Counted from the first letter of the stretch, positions 44,086 to 58,085 are shown. The stretch is 64,000 bases of DNA from Gymnorhina tibicen (GCA_013399875.1 VXAZ01018985.1:620001-684000), one strand, 5' to 3'. The notes: generated by a model not told the origin, from the sequence alone. Numbers and translations are program-made.

Positions 44086-47000
44086 CTGGGGTGAGTGGCA
44101 GCCTGCAGGTGTTCAGTGACTCACTCAAGGCCCCAAGCTGCAAACCCCTCTTCAGTTTCATTCTTCTTCTCTCCTGTGGTGAAGCAGTTTTTTTGGCAAC
44201 ACTGTGCCCACAGTTATCTGGGCAGGGGTGGGCAAGCTGCAGGTGGTGGGACCTCCAAAGCTTGCTCCTGAAAAGGTGCACCAAGTACAGCTGTGAAGTG
44301 GAGATGATGAGTGACAGGGGGTGTGCCTATGCTTCATGGATGTGATATAACCCAGTTTTAATTAAAGCAGCCGCAGCAGATTATTAGGGTAGATAAATAC
44401 TGCCTTGTTACAGCCCTCTTGGGTCGTATGTAAGCAGTATTCCTTTTAGAAAGGATGAATGAATAGTCAGTGTGAAGGATAAAGATCAGCATTGTTAATC
44501 ACTCTGGAAGTCTTCCGTGGGAAAGTGTAAACTCATGAGGAAAGATAGTGCCCATAAATGTCATTTAAATATTTAAATAACTTGAGGATAAAATTTCGAT
44601 AGTAAAGTCATGCAAGTACCAAGTTGTGTTTGGGTTCCTGTCAAAGATAACTAGGACTTGTACAGTTGGCTTCTATCATTTGTTGGCTGTACTTCTACTT
44701 AATACTTTGCTAGCAGTAATGAAGAGCTCATCTTCAGTGCCACCTGTGGAAAAAAAAGTCTAATTTTTCTTGTCAAAATGCACAGAAAAACTTCAGAAAC
44801 TTGGTAGGCTACGTTTGCTTAAGCTCTTGAGCTTCAGGAGGGGTTAACACTTCCCTTGTGGTGTTTGTGGGTGAGCAGTGTGACAGGTGCCTTTATCGGG
44901 GCTTGAGTGATGGAGACTCAGCATCCAGCTGCAGTTTGTTGCTGTTGGTACATCTGCATGGGGAGAAGAATGACTCCAGGTGGGAAAGAGAGGGTTTCCA
45001 CCCCCATAAATAAGCGGAAATGATAGGAATTGTTCCTCTACTGTTCCTTGATTTTGTAATTCTCACTGCAGTTTCTTTTGCCCTTTCCCAGCTCTCAGAA
45101 TGCCTTACAACTGTTGAAAAAAAAAAAAAATCTGTGTGCTTTCATGTAAATGTGATGAGGATGAGCCTTTGAAAATATATCTAGCTGATGCTGATGAATA
45201 AACAAACTTGGCCAGGGTAAATCTTTTCATCTAACTTCAAGAGCCACGCTGTAATGAAGTAAATGTAGATGTACTTAATGGGCTTCTTTCATCCAAATAC
45301 ATAGCAAACCCTTTAAAGTAATGCAAACAAATCTAAAATGGATTTCTAAGCGGCTTTTTTTTGTTTTCTTACTATTGGAGCAGTTTAGCCTACCCAGGCT
45401 AGGCCAGGAATGGAGCTTGCTCCTGGAGCTGTGCAGATGCTGAGGTGAGTGCTGGCCTAAAGGGGAGAGGGCAGCGGGACTGTGAGAGACCCGGCTCTTC
45501 TGCGGTTTTGTGCAGTAAAGGCAGGAAGCGCTCATTCCATGTGTAATTTAAAATGTGTTACTTGACGAGTGCCTCCCCAGACACTTCCCTTTGGAAGGCA
45601 GCTTGCAGAAAAGGCTCCAAGAGGCAGGGGAACCTGCAGGGGCTACTGTCTGTTCCCCCTTGGCTGTGCTCAGCCCAGGCTGCACCCACAGCCTCCCAAG
45701 CTTAGGATGCCTGGCTGCCTTCCTCTGGGGCCACCTGTGCATGGCATGCCACTGCTTGGCCAGGTGCAAACCTGACTGTGGGGCTTGCTCTGCAGGACAC
45801 GTCCTGGCAGTGCCCCAGGTGGGGTCCTGGCTCAGAGTACCTGAGCTGGGTGCTAAAGCTGGCCTCCGGGCCATCATGACAGCTGCCATAGGCACAGTCA
45901 TTGAAGTGTGACTGCAGTGGTGGTGGTGACTTTGGCAGCATCTTGTTGGTTGGAAGCTGTGGGAAACTGGAGCTCAAAGCACGTTTCTGCGGATCTGGGC
46001 ATTCACTGTGTGCCAGTGGATTGGGTTTCATTTCGAGACTTGCAGGATGACTGTTCTCAGTGGTAGCATTTGTAAACATTAATGACTTTTTGTGCAAAGC
46101 CTGTCTTGCACATACAACTGTTTGGTTTCACTGCCCTTGCTTGTGAAGAGCGTGTAGTGTTTGTCTTTCCCATATCATGGAAAGAGTCTTCAGATCTTCT
46201 CTTTAAAAAGCACAGTTGTAAAACAATTTTACTTTAAAACCAAGTATTTCTTTTAAAAAGGATAAACCCTGTTCCAGAGAAAACACCTTTACTTGGTCTT
46301 ATCTTTTCTTAGTAGGAAAAGTTCAGATCCATTTAATTGCATTGTGGAATAAAATTCCATTCACAGCTGGGCAATATAAGAATTTGAGTATTAGACTATT
46401 TAGACAACTATGTCAGCATAATTACAGAAATTCTTCAGGATGAGATTTTTCTTTGCTGAGATCTTGATGAATGGGAAATACTGTAAAGAGTGATTTCTGT
46501 GAGTGTTAGAGGAATTTTCTGAGAGAGATTTAAATCTAGGAGACTGCTGTACTTTGAAAAACATAATGGTGATTTACTAATGTCCGGACTGAACTCACTG
46601 TTTGACACCTCGAATAAACAGACCAGTCCAGTTTAGCTCGCATCTGGTTGTGTTGTGCCGTGTGTACAGAAGTGAAATGAATTAAAAACTGTTCGGCTTC
46701 GGATGTGTTCATCTGGGGATTTGCTCATAAATAATTGATAACCTTCTGAAACAAAATCTCTTCATTACTCCGTGGATTGCTCACCTCTTCCCTCCCGCGC
46801 TCGTTGTTCTCGCAGGCGGGGGAAGAAGGAGGCGCTGCTTTAATGAAGGTGCACGTCAGCCTCCGCTGCGCCTTCCAAAGGTCATCCAGCTAAGCAGTGG
46901 CAGTGAAATGCTTGACAAAGATAAACATTTTATGGAGATATGTGTCATTCCAGTGTTCTAGAGGAACCACTAAGCTGCTGTATTTAAGACTTCTTTGCAT

Positions 47001-47912
47001 CCTAGCATAGAAGCAGTGCATATGATGAGTTACTAAATCAATGGAATGTTTGCATCTGGTGTGCTGCAGGACAGGACGTCAAATTAAGGGTTGTTTGCTG
47101 TGCAGTACCAATTACAGCTGTAATATTTGGGCTTGATCTTTCATGATTTTACTGCTAAGGATATCATTATGTATCCTTCCTCAGACTGTTTGCTGCAAAT
47201 GGGACAAGTCTTGGTGAGCAGTGCTTTCTCACTGGAGCGAAAGTGAGTTCCTATTTACCAGACATTGATGCATAATGATGAATTTCCTTTTTGGAAAAAA
47301 AAAGACTGTTCTGTGTCCACTCACTTAAAGTCTTGAGTTGATCTAACAAAATCTCATTTTAATGGAAAAAGTGTCTTAATATAAGTTCAGTTCATCTTTT
47401 TGATGACTTGATTGCTTCAGAGTTATTAGCCAGGTTCTGTAACAGTCTTTAAAGGTGCTAATACTTGCTTTCATTTAATAGCCCTAACTATTGCTAATGT
47501 ACAGAAAATGTTCAAATCACATCATTGAGAGAGAACCCTAACAAATCTTACAACTATTTTAATGTGAGGTTTCAGATGTTACTCTTTTTAATCGAAAGAT
47601 GAATGCTGTAAAGGCTTTGTCAGACTGCTGCTTCCAGATGACAGCACTTTCTGTGGACTAACTGGAAGTCCTAGAGTGCTGATCCCAGCTCTCAGCTTCA
47701 GGATTCATAGCTCAAACTCTTCCTTTTTTACTTGGCAGAAGTATGCATCTGTAGTGGTGTCTGGATTTGTGTCTTCCAAAGAAATATTGGATCAATCAAA
47801 GAAAATGAGAAAGATTTTCTGAAATGGTAATCACATTCTGGCTGATACTGGAGAGAACAGAGCCTTCGCTCCTTCTTTAAACTACAAGATTAAGCTTGCT
47901 TATAAAGGATTA
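44086..47912. other. Intron-like stretch, weak exon hints only
   Basis: A minus-strand acceptor CTTTTTTTTCCACAG at 44744 opens GTEDELFITASK with a poor donor. A second acceptor after a T tract at about 45115 leads to the donor GCA|GTGAGA 44 bases on. Both are too short to trust. The GC-richer stretch 45550-46100 is open on both strands, as expected from composition. A second small GC-rich spot lies at about 46790-46870. Confidence 0.45.
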
Positions 47913-48047
47913 ACAGAGCTCTCTTCTGTTAATTCGTAGTGGTGTAGACGAAGTGCCCGATTCTACATCAGTGGAAAATCCATTATCAATCAATGCGAAT
48001 TTTGCAGCTGAAGCCAAAGGGATTAGAGACTCATCGTTCAGAAGTGA
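47913..48047 (-). CDS. Possible coding exon (set A), strand uncertain
   Basis: The acceptor GGGCTTTCTCTCCTTCAG at 48048 opens SLLNDESLIPLASAAKFALI and about 25 more codons to a TAA; no clear donor. The plus strand over the same bases also has an acceptor (TTCTGTTAATTCGTAG) and a 36-codon frame to a stop. One of the two may be real. Confidence 0.3.
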
Positions 48048-51000
48048 CTGAAGGAGAGAAAGCCCTGGATATGCTTGTTGCCACGCAGCTGTGAGCCACC
48101 GCTGGGTTGTGCCCACAAAAACGGCAAAGGAAAATGCTGAGTTGCCTCAGGCAGGCTATTTCCAGTGACTGTGAAAGGGCTTGTGCCATGGTGCAGGGCT
48201 GCAGGGAAAGCTTACCTAGGGTGCTGCTGGTAGTGGGCCCTTCCTCACATCCAAGCAAGGTGATTTCAGATTGGAAAAGGTACACAGAGAATGATGACCT
48301 GAAGCCTTCTAGGAATTGTGCTGTGTTGGGGGAGAGTTAATGAGGGGGTCAGTGAGAGCAGGAGTTAAGAGCTGTGGAAGAGGGGTTCAGGTTTGGGAAT
48401 GAGGGCTCAGAGGAGCACTGGTGCCTACACCACGCTCTGACACCTGCCACTACTCAGGCTGCCACCCAGGCTGCTTTAGGAGACTGGAGTGCAAGGGAGA
48501 GACAGGAAGACATTGGTGAAGAGGTTGCTAAAGAATTTGCTACTGATGGTGTTGAGGGTGATTTCCTAACAAACTGCACCATCTCCAGAAGTTTCTTCCT
48601 TCAATGAATAACAGCTACTTCTCCTTCTGGCAGAGTGCACAGACCAACATTCAGACTGTTAGAGCCTGCAAACTAGAAAGCCTGGGGTTGCAGCCTTACT
48701 TTAGTTTGGAATATTCACCATGCACATTCCAAAATATAGTTGTACTTTCTTTCGAAATGCTGTCATAGATCTTAGCTTAAGAATACCTCTGACCCTGAGC
48801 CTAGGTGTGGGGAAAAGCACAGTTTCCATGGCCTCTACTGCAACATTTGATAGTTACTTTTCCACAAACGGAAGGTAATGCTTCAAAAAAAAGATATTCA
48901 GAGTAAAAATTACAGTTTTTATAACAACTTGGTAAATGTAAGTGTATTGATTTGATCTGTTATAATGGGCAAGGTTGTGTTATTTAGTTTGGCAATTACA
49001 GAGATTAAATTAGTTTTCCTTTACTCTTGTGAAATGCAAAATAATTGAACACGCATCATGGAAGGTTGGGGCTCTCTTGTTTGTAGCTTCATCATTTATT
49101 AATCTAACACATTACATGAGAGGCTTTATAGATTTGCTTGCCTAAGGAAAAAGAAGAAGAAAACATACAAAGGCCAAACTAAATATGTGTGTATTCTGTC
49201 TCACACTTTGATGTGCTGTCAAATATTGCCTGATTTTTAGTACACTTTATAAGAAAGGACACTACTTTGCTCCCAGAAGGGTAATTGTGACCTCGTGTTT
49301 AAATAGTCTGAGTAAGCTCATATTTGTGTAGGCAAAATAACTTGTGCAGTTCCCCTCACACTCTCCATATAGAAATGGATATAGAAATGGACAGACAGGC
49401 AAAATAAACTACAAATGAGCACACTGTAAAAAGGTATATTTTGGAACTGTCTTGGCCATCTTAATTGACTCCCCTAGTTATAGGAGGGGCTGTCCCTTCC
49501 CCTAGCTCAGCCTTTTCAGGAGATCGTGTTGGCAGCGGTGCAATAACAGCTCTGTGGGGGCAGACGTGCTCTTCTTTCTTACCTTCATGTAGCTGGAGGG
49601 GATTTGAAAATTGGATATTTCTCTCTGTCTCTGCAGCTCCAAGTAGCCCTGACACTGCCAGCCATGGATTAGTGAAATAAATCCGTCATGTTCATACTGA
49701 AGTGGAAAGCATAAAGAGCATTTTCTGCCTTTTCCCCCCCTTTATTATGTGTCATTTGCTGGCTGGCACAGTGATCTCCATTTCATGACTTGTGAAGTGA
49801 CTTGTCACAGAGCTTTTCTCTGTGGGTTAATTTATCACTCAGGGGAGCAGCAGCATGCGACATTATGCATGTGAACCTGAGGTAAACAGTTACCTACAGA
49901 CCACCTATACTGAATGTGTACTTCAAATATTTTCTGTTAATGCACTTTGACTTTTCTAATATGATTTTCTTTCCCTTTTATTTTATCTGTTTTCTTAACT
50001 GTGTCCTTGGTAATCAAAAGGAATGCAAACATCTAGTCATCTTTTGGTATTTATAGGTATAACTGAATTTGGAAGAAAATATTCCTGGCAATTTAGTACA
50101 TGAAATTTGCCACGTCACTGGGAAATGGTTTTATGGTAGTAATGTAGGGTTACAACAGTTTGGCTTTCCAGGGTATCTTGGTGGACAGTCTGTCAGGTCT
50201 TTTAAATTGTTCCAGTCAATTCTATTGATTGAAGTGCAGAAAGAATTCATTTATTTTTTTCAGTTCTTGAAGATTCAATTTCATACTCTTGATTTACATT
50301 TCGGTATCAATTTTATATTTTAATTTGTGTGAGTGAACCCTGAAGCTCTTACTCACTTGTGACTCCATCTTTAATTTTGCTTGACAAGTCCATCTCATTC
50401 CTAGAAAGCTAATACACCAGGAAGTGACTAGCATTAACTATCAGGTGAATGATAGAGGAGGAGGTGATATCTGGGTCTGGTGTGGGGCCTGACCAGTTAT
50501 GCTGAATTAATGGATGCTGGTTTCCAGGTGATCCCGTTATCATCCTCCTCAACAGGTTTGGCTAAAACCACCCCCAGAGAAGAACTGGAGAAAGCAAACT
50601 AGAAGCAGAGGATTGATTTCCCACCGAAACAGGAAGCCATTATTATGAGGAAATTAGCTATATTCTTTACTTGGCAAAGCAGGCAGCAAATAACTCAGCA
50701 TTTCTGTGTTTCATGTTTACTCAGCACTCCGTGTGCATAAGCAGCATGGTGCAGTTGGTTCTCAAGAGGCACATCAACATCTGTAGCTGGTCTGGGAGGG
50801 GAGGCCCAGTCATGAAATGGGTGATGGAACTTCCAAACTCCTGTAGGGGTGGCCCAAGGAGCTGGCTGTAGCTACCCTGAGACATCAAAGCCCTGGAAGT
50901 TTGGACCTCATGGTTGGCAGTCTGGGAACCTGGAAACCTTTGGTTGATTTTTGTCGCTTTTTGCCTCTCCCAGGTGTGGAAATTACTGAAATATTAGTTC

Positions 51001-52337
51001 TTGGACAGTGGTGAAATTAGCACAAGTTGTTAGTTTTAATCAGCAGTAAATAATACTTTATTCAAGAAACACAGTAAACAAGAAAACTTGTTTTCCCTTG
51101 GTTTTCTGAGCTAGGCAGAAATGACACATTGCAGTGGTGTGAATCTGTGAGAAGCAGAATTTCAAAGTCTTGGCAGTTTCCATGTTCCAGCCAGCATGAT
51201 GTGTGCCTTGCTCCACAGAGCAGTTGTATTTCCTATATTAAGTATTAGCTTGTATAATTAATTACAGTGGTGCTTAAAAAAAAGCAACCGCTTTAAACAG
51301 AGAGGGCTTTCTTTCATTGGATTCTAGAGAAATGAGGAAAAAACCCAACCAAATAAAAAATCCAAACCCCCAAAACCAACCAAAAAAGCACACACAGAAA
51401 CCCTTGGGAATTTCTGGGCTTAAGCTATTTGTCTGTAGGCAATAGGAAATTGATTTTCTGAGGTATGACTCTAATGTTTTAGTGTTCATCATTTAATAAA
51501 AATTATGCTCCCTGCAGTTCATCAGCAGCTGGCACTTAAAAAGACTGAATTCAGAAAAAATAAATGTGAAGATTGCTGTGGGTAAATGATCAGGACAAGA
51601 GCTGTGAGATTGACACCTTTTAACCACCTAGCTACCTGGTTTTATTAACACTTCAGTACCTGTGGTGCGTGTGTGCATCAGCCTGATTGCGTGCAGATAG
51701 GAGCAAGCGCTTGCAAAAAAAAAGTAGTGCTGTTAAGTCAGTTGTATGGTAAAGAGCAAGGTTTTGGTGTCAGGGAGAAGCACAGTGCTGCTTTATCTTC
51801 CTTCCTGTAGCTGATGTTTCAGTTTAGCCGTGGAGGAGTGCTGGGGCTGAAACTTAAACTTGCGTTTTCTCACCCTCCTGCACGATCCTCTCCAGGGGAC
51901 TTTTGTCTCTCAGGCCTGGGAGTGATGGTGTTTGGTACAGGAAGGAGTTAACTTCCAAAAGCACAGCCTGGCAATTCAGTGCCTCTGGAGCTTTAAATGA
52001 GGAGATGCTGATACAGCACAGACTGTAAAGTGGGCCCTGCTGGGGCATAGAGCCAACATGGGATCAAGGATCACAGGTCATTTTCATGCTGACCAGAGCC
52101 TGGCTTCTGCTGGGGCTGCAGTACCCGTGGCTGGCCCCAGCTGATCAATGCTGCATCCAGGGGATGCCATCTTCTGCTCCGCTGCAGAGAGCAGCTAGGA
52201 GTTATCCCCCATCCAAAGCTGAGCTTCTGAGTGGTAGGTACTGGGAGCAAGGGGAAGTGCAGAGTCCTTCCCATGGGGAGGAACAACCCCAGGCACTGGT
52301 ATGTGCAGGGGGATGACCATTTGGAAGGCAGAAAAGG
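48048..52337. other. Intron-like stretch, no supported gene
   Basis: A strong minus-strand donor (CCCTAG|GTAAGC) near 48217 follows an open frame but lacks an acceptor. A 12-bp perfect tandem (atatagaaatgg twice) is at 49368-49391. The A/C-rich run at 51336-51395 is listed separately. Other open frames are short and unsupported. Confidence 0.5.
51336..51395. repeat. A/C-rich CCAA-type simple sequence
   Basis: aaaaaacccaaccaaataaa followed by further ccaaaa words; third of three such runs in the window. Confidence 0.75.
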
Positions 52338-52980
52338 TGCAGGGGTTCTGGTGGACACCAAGTTGAACGTGAGCTGGCAAATGAGCCCTTGTGGCAGAGA
52401 AGGTAAACTGTGTCCTGGGCTGCATTAGACAAAATATTGCCAGCAAGTGGAGCGAGGTGATTCTGCCCCTCTTCTAGGCACTCGTGAGGCCACAGTAGTT
52501 CTGAGATCCCCAGTACTGAAGAGAAATGGACATAATGGAGGGAGTCCCACAAAGGGCCATGAAGATGATGAAGTGACTGGAGCATCTCTCTTATGAGGAG
52601 AGGCTGAGAGAGCTGAGACTGTTCAGCCTGGAGAAAAGAAGGCTCAGGGAGAATGTCGTCAATTTGTAGATACACCTGAAGGGTGGGTCCTAACAGGACA
52701 GAGCCAGGCTGTTTTCAGTGGTGCTCAGTGACAAGACAGGGACAGTGGGCAAAACCAGAAATACAGGAGGTTCCTTCTGAACATCCAGAAACACTATTTT
52801 TTCACTGTGGCAGTGGCCGAGTACTGGCACAGGTTTCCCTGGGAGACTGTGGAGTCTCCATCCTTGGAGGTATTCAAAACCCTCCTGGGCAACCTGCTTT
52901 GGGAGGCCCTGGTTGAGCAGGGGTGTTGGATCAGGTGACCTCCAAAGGTCCCTTCCCACCTCACTCTGATTCTGTGACAG
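52338..52980 (+). mobile_element. CR1 LINE, 3' end of about 640 bp, plus orientation
   Basis: In order it shows the CR1 phrases ttctggtggacaccaagttg, cttgtggcagagaaggtaaa, tgtcctgggctgcattagac, gaggagaggctgagagagct, cctggagaaaagaaggctca, catccttggaggtattcaaa and the end ggtcccttcccacctcactc/tgattctgtg. The family's usual frame in this region is broken by stops and indels. Open frames on the minus strand here are antisense shadows. Confidence 0.92.
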
Positions 52981-55900
52981 CACCAACTGCACTCTTTAGC
53001 AGCTGTTCTGGATGGGTGGTAGGGACTAACTCTGTGCCTCTTTCTTTGCAGACACAGGTTTCTTTAAGAGAGCCTGTTCTAAAATAACAGTTCTCTAGTT
53101 TGTTTTTTAAAAATTTGAAAAACGTTCTCCATTCTCACTGAGAAAAGGATAGCAATATATTCTTGGTACCTTATGGCTACTTCTCAGTTTGCTCCCACTT
53201 CTTCACCTCTAGTTTTTAAAAGATAAAATCTCTTACGTGTTCCCTGGATTGTAAAACAGGTGCAGTACCTGCTGTCTCCTGTTCTGCAGGATGTATGCAA
53301 AAGATCAGTTACTTCATCACTGCTTTGAATATACATGTGAAAAGTAAGGGAAAATCCCATTCTTTGCAGATACTTGAGCCTGTAAAAGTTGGACAAATAA
53401 TGCTTATTGTGCAAACCCCTTGTCTTCCTTTTTTTGAAATGTATCCTTTCCTTTAAAGCCTGGTTCTTACTAACTCTGTTTCCAAGCCATTTTTAGCTGG
53501 CATCATGTCCCATGTGCCTTCACAGCATAGCAGATGAGGTGCTGAGCTTAGCTGTCATATTAATAGGCCTTTAGCAGTATCATACTCAAGACTCAAGGCA
53601 GGAGACTTTTATCAACACAAGCCTACAGACAGGGCTTTTGTAAACCGCAGTGGTTAGGTGTGCCACTGCATGTTCCCTTCGTCCTGGTGAGTTAACACCC
53701 CTGGAAACAAACTACACTGAATGTGCCCCTTTTTGATTCACGTGGGAGCAGTGGAGCTGTTATCAGTGACCTCGGCCTTCTCTCCTTGCCTTGCAAGCTG
53801 ATTTTGTATTAATTACAGGCATAGCTTTAATCTTCGTCAAGAGGATAGCAACAGTAGTGTTACCCTTTGACTGCTGATGTTCAATTTGTCTTTATCTCCT
53901 GACTCTCTGTTTGAAAAATTATGACTGAAGGATTTTGCATATAAATTTGTTTTGTATTTATGATTTTTAAAATTCACAGAGAGCCTGATCTTAGACATAC
54001 GTGTGCTGCCCTCTCAGTGTAAATATTATTGCTCTAGTGCAATCCCTGGAGACCGTGGTAGGCTTTCCAGATCAGGGATAGTTTTTTGAGGCAAAAGAGG
54101 AGCAGTCTTATCGTAAGTTGTGTGATTCTCCCAAAGGAGAAGGAGCCTTCCCATTTTAGGGTAGTATGAAATCTAAGCCTTTACATAGGTCTTCCTCAGT
54201 TAAAGGCATTCACAAGAGCTTACGTACCGTTTAAGATTTGAATACACTTGGAATAGCAAAGACTTCAAAAGAGAAACAGCTGCATGTGTGACAGTGGCAG
54301 AGACCTCAGTGAGCTCCAAAATGGGTGACAACTTCTTCTTTTTCCATCTGACCTAGGAAGTGGATGTAGACTTAGGTAGGAACAAGTTTAGCCAAGAGAA
54401 ATACCCCTTCCTCCAGAAAAGAGATTTTGTTCTTTGGCTTTGGTACCTAAAGTGTGTCATATAGGAAGAAAAATGCTTGAGAGGATAGGTGTTCATATGG
54501 TATTTTAGTTCATTTAAAAATATTTAGGAATGTTCAGAAACAGACTTTTTTGTTAACAACAAGGTTGCAAATGCTGACAGGCATAGGTGTACACGAGCAA
54601 TAACTACTGAGATGATTTCCATGATAACTGAAAATGTAGATTTCGTGTCACTTTGTAATTTGCATTTATGCTCTGTTGTGGCTTTGGAGGGAATACACAT
54701 ATGAACCCCTGGTGCAGAGAGGTAACTGCATGGATGAAGTGACACTTGGTGCTACATTTGCTCTTTATTATACAAGAGGTACATTTATTTTTAGTTTTGG
54801 TCGTGTAAAAATGCTGCAGTCCTAAGGCTTAAAAGAAATATTTTGGTATTTCTGCCTTTTTATTGCAACTAATTGATGTAAGAGATGCTAATAGATGTAA
54901 AGTAAGAGATGCTAATATCTGTAGCTAATAAAAAAATAAATCAGGGGTTTTTTCTGTTGTATATTGTATTTGCCTTATGTGACTGCACGCGTGACACAGG
55001 CAGTGAACTTGAGAATAACACTGCTGTTGCATTTAGGCAAACCTGTAATACAAAGCGAATGCCCTCCAAGACTTTGAAGAGTTTCAGAAAAATTCTGAAT
55101 TAGTGTGTAAAAATGTATCTTTTAACCTCAAGGGCTTTTTATACACTGAGGTACTTGTCCCACACACAAATAACAGCAGATCAGTTGAAAGCATGAGAAA
55201 GTCAGAAGAGAGAAAATTAGTATCCTTGGGCTCAGCATGGGAGGCTGCTTAAACACATTGTAAAAGCCACTTGAGGCATCTGTGTAAAAGCAAGCAGAAG
55301 CAGTGGTCTGCTGGAAGCACAAGTGTTAGGAGTTGCTCAGACTACAGAAATATACTTGAGCAGATGGGTATCTGCCCCTAATGATTCCAGCAAAAAAACC
55401 CCAGCCAGACTGTGTTCAATCAGATGCAAGCTGAGCATGAAGATCTGAAAAAGACTTTGAAGAGTAAAGAGTCTGCAACATAAAAGAAAATTTTGAACTG
55501 TGTATATATCTGCCAAAAGGTTGATATCTGTAAGAGCACAGGAAGGCATGCAGGGTCACCAGGCAGGACATCAGAAAAAATAACTCAGTTGAATTGGCCA
55601 TTGCAGGAGAGTTTGAGGTGTTGTGTTGGGTAACAAAGATGAGAAGGTGTCAAACTGCTGAGGTGTCACAACAGAAATGCTGAAGGAAGCTGGAGAATTG
55701 AAAATTGAATACAGAGGTGTGACCATGTGTGGTACAGAGCAAGGCCAACGCTCCGAAGAGGCATCACTGCTGACAGAAAACACACCACACGTGTGGATGC
55801 CGCAGCTGTGATTTGTGAATATGAGGACTGGGTTTCATTTTAAAAACCCTGAAACATTTGATGGAAATTAGGTGGTGATTTTGAACAGCCTGGCAGTGAT

Positions 55901-56288
55901 AGTCCTGGGAGGCTATGAGTTACCAGGTGGACAGTTTCTTTCCTCAGCCCACTCCAGCTTCCTCCTTTTGATTTCTGATGCTTCCCTTCCAGGTGGGTGA
56001 GCACAGCAGCCCTGCTGCCTTCTGTTCCTGTTGTCCTGCCTGCAAGCCCCTAACTACCTCCACACTCTACATCCATCCTCCCCCAAACCTAGCTCATTCT
56101 TGATAAGATATTCATCTTCAGTTTCACTGTGATTTGTGGAAATGGAGAAAAATAATGTGAAAAATAGGTGCTTGGCCTTCTGGATATTTCATGAGAAGGC
56201 TGTATTATTTGTAAATAATTTATGACTTTGAAGCCACACACTTTCTCCCCAGGTTATATGTCTTGTGTAACTGAACTGTATGATTTAC
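52981..56288. other. Intron-like stretch, no supported gene
   Basis: Several AT-rich open frames on both strands without splice support. A near-tandem duplication of gtaagagatgctaat occurs at 54878-54916. Confidence 0.5.
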
Positions 56289-56504
56289 CTTAAATTGCCT
56301 ATCTGCCATGCATCGTGAATCTCCGTACAGTGCTGTTTCTCCTCTCCTGTAAAGCCTTCACCCGTGGATGAGAGATTTGCATAAAATGATTTCTTCATGT
56401 AAGTATGATCAGGCTGCAGCTCCAGCATCTTCTTGTAATGGATGTACCAATCCCCTTGAATTGGGCTAGTGTCTGTGTTGGTAATTGAATCTATTTGTTT
56501 GTTG
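56289..56504 (-). CDS. Putative coding exon, unidentified protein (set A)
   Basis: Ends at the good donor TTTAAG|GTAAAT. The preceding frame is protein-like: GDWYIHYKKMLELQPDHTYM, then SFYANLSSTGEGFTGEEKQH and HDAWQIGNL. I place the start at the acceptor after CTGCTAATTCCCAAAACTATAG, where tgctaat would be a fitting branch site. Other AGs within the next 60 bases are possible. It ends on 2 bases. No family recognised; the aromatic DWYIHY and acidic GEEK parts look like a folded cytosolic segment. Confidence 0.52.
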
Positions 56505-58085
56505 CTATAGTTTTGGGAATTAGCAGGGAGTGAGGTGCATGTACTGACACGCTTTTGCTGCAGCCTTCGTAGCCTTACCTGATCAGGAGGCTTCTTCGAA
56601 AAAAACAAGAGGCAAGCATTGGGATGGGGGTTGGCAGTGCTGTAGCTCAGCCAGGGGCTGGGAAAAGAGCTGGGGTGCTCCCTGGGGACACCCTGGTTAT
56701 CTGTCCTGGTCCTGGGCCAGAAAACTCCCTCCCCCCCGCCCCGGGGACAGCCTGCCCAGGGCCTGGACAAGCAGTGTAATTAGAATGGTGCGTAAGCTGG
56801 AGAGATAAGGAGCTCTGCCGCTTTGGTTGGTGTCATTCAGGCTATGGCATGGGGCTTGATGGGGCCTCTGAGGTGCCAGGCTGTGTGAAACCCCTGCCTG
56901 AGAATAAAGCAACCAAAGCACCTCACAGACTTTTCCTGCACTCCTCTTCTCCCCGTGCATTTGTTTGGTTTTTTTTGCCCCTAATCACTGTTTTTGGCTG
57001 ACCTTCTTCATTCGTGGCCTCACGGTCTTGTCTCCCTGGCCTCACTCTCCTTGCTCTGATTTCTTTCTGTTCTTCCAGCTCCTTTTGTACCAATCTTGTC
57101 CCAGCTTCTGTGCTCTTCCTGGCACCTCCTCTTTCCCCTCTACCTGAAGCATGAATGACTGAGATGGTGAGACACAGGCCAATTTCCCCAATTACTTTGT
57201 ATACATATGCATATGTATGGCCTCACCCACTGCCTTGTCTCTTATCCTTCTGTCCTTTTCTACAGCAGTCTCTGGAGGATAGGATTATCTTTTACTGTGT
57301 ATTTAGCATATTTTTGCTGCCACAGTGTGAATAGCATTGAGTAATGGTATACATATTTTGAAAACCTAGAGCTGTGTTGTAGTGTTTATTTGGGCTAGTA
57401 ATGCCTGACAAATGACCATGCAGCCTAGCTTGTCATCACCTTCAGTAAGATGTTTTCCTGCATTCAGGTTGTTATTGCATAGTTTTATATTTTTGAAGTT
57501 GGAAGGGAAGATAAATTAATAGTCTGCATGGCCTCTAATAATTATTTCATGCTTTTTACACTAACGTTAATGTGTTCTGAATAATGGTTTATGGGAAATA
57601 TCTGTTAATTTAGGTAATGGGGATAGTATTTTGATCAGGTGTGTAGTAAATGCAGAAGTTGGAGGGTATTTTTTGAAGGCTTCTCCATCTTTCTATAATT
57701 ACCAGATAGATAATAGGAACTTGCCAGATTCAACATGCTAATGATTGCCTTCCAGCTTTGAGAGAGACAGAAATTATATGCTAGCAGCGTCTGAACGAGA
57801 TTCTGCTTTGGTAGTGTAATAAAACATACAATACTGTGCTCTCTTGCCATTGCATAAAAATCCATGAATATGTCCTCGGTCTTTCAATACAGAAAATAAT
57901 GAAGATGAAGCTAAATTTACTTTGGGAGTACTCAAATGGCTATTGATGGCTTAGGAATGCTGGGTTATCAATAGTAGATGAACTGCATTGTTGTTGTCTG
58001 TCACTTTGTAGGGCTGCCTCATGAATCACGTTTAGATAAAAGGTAAATGCTCTTCCTGTCCCATTTTGCTGTTTTAAATTGCTAC
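56505..58085. other. Intron-like stretch
   Basis: A minus-strand frame at 57635-57865 contains a helix-like run (CLSQSWKAIISMLNLASSYY) before the donor-like CTG|GTAATT, but has no acceptor. A perfect 18-bp palindrome (atacatatgcatatgtat) lies at 57201-57218. A GC-rich patch at 56700-56760 ends with a C run. Confidence 0.45.

Noticed and set aside
45548..46097. Open frames of 117-131 codons on both strands
   Set aside because: The stretch is GC-rich and open in several frames at once; no splice sites or family likeness.
57201..57218. Perfect 18-bp palindrome
   Set aside because: An alternating AT-rich palindrome of this size is not unexpected in 64 kb.
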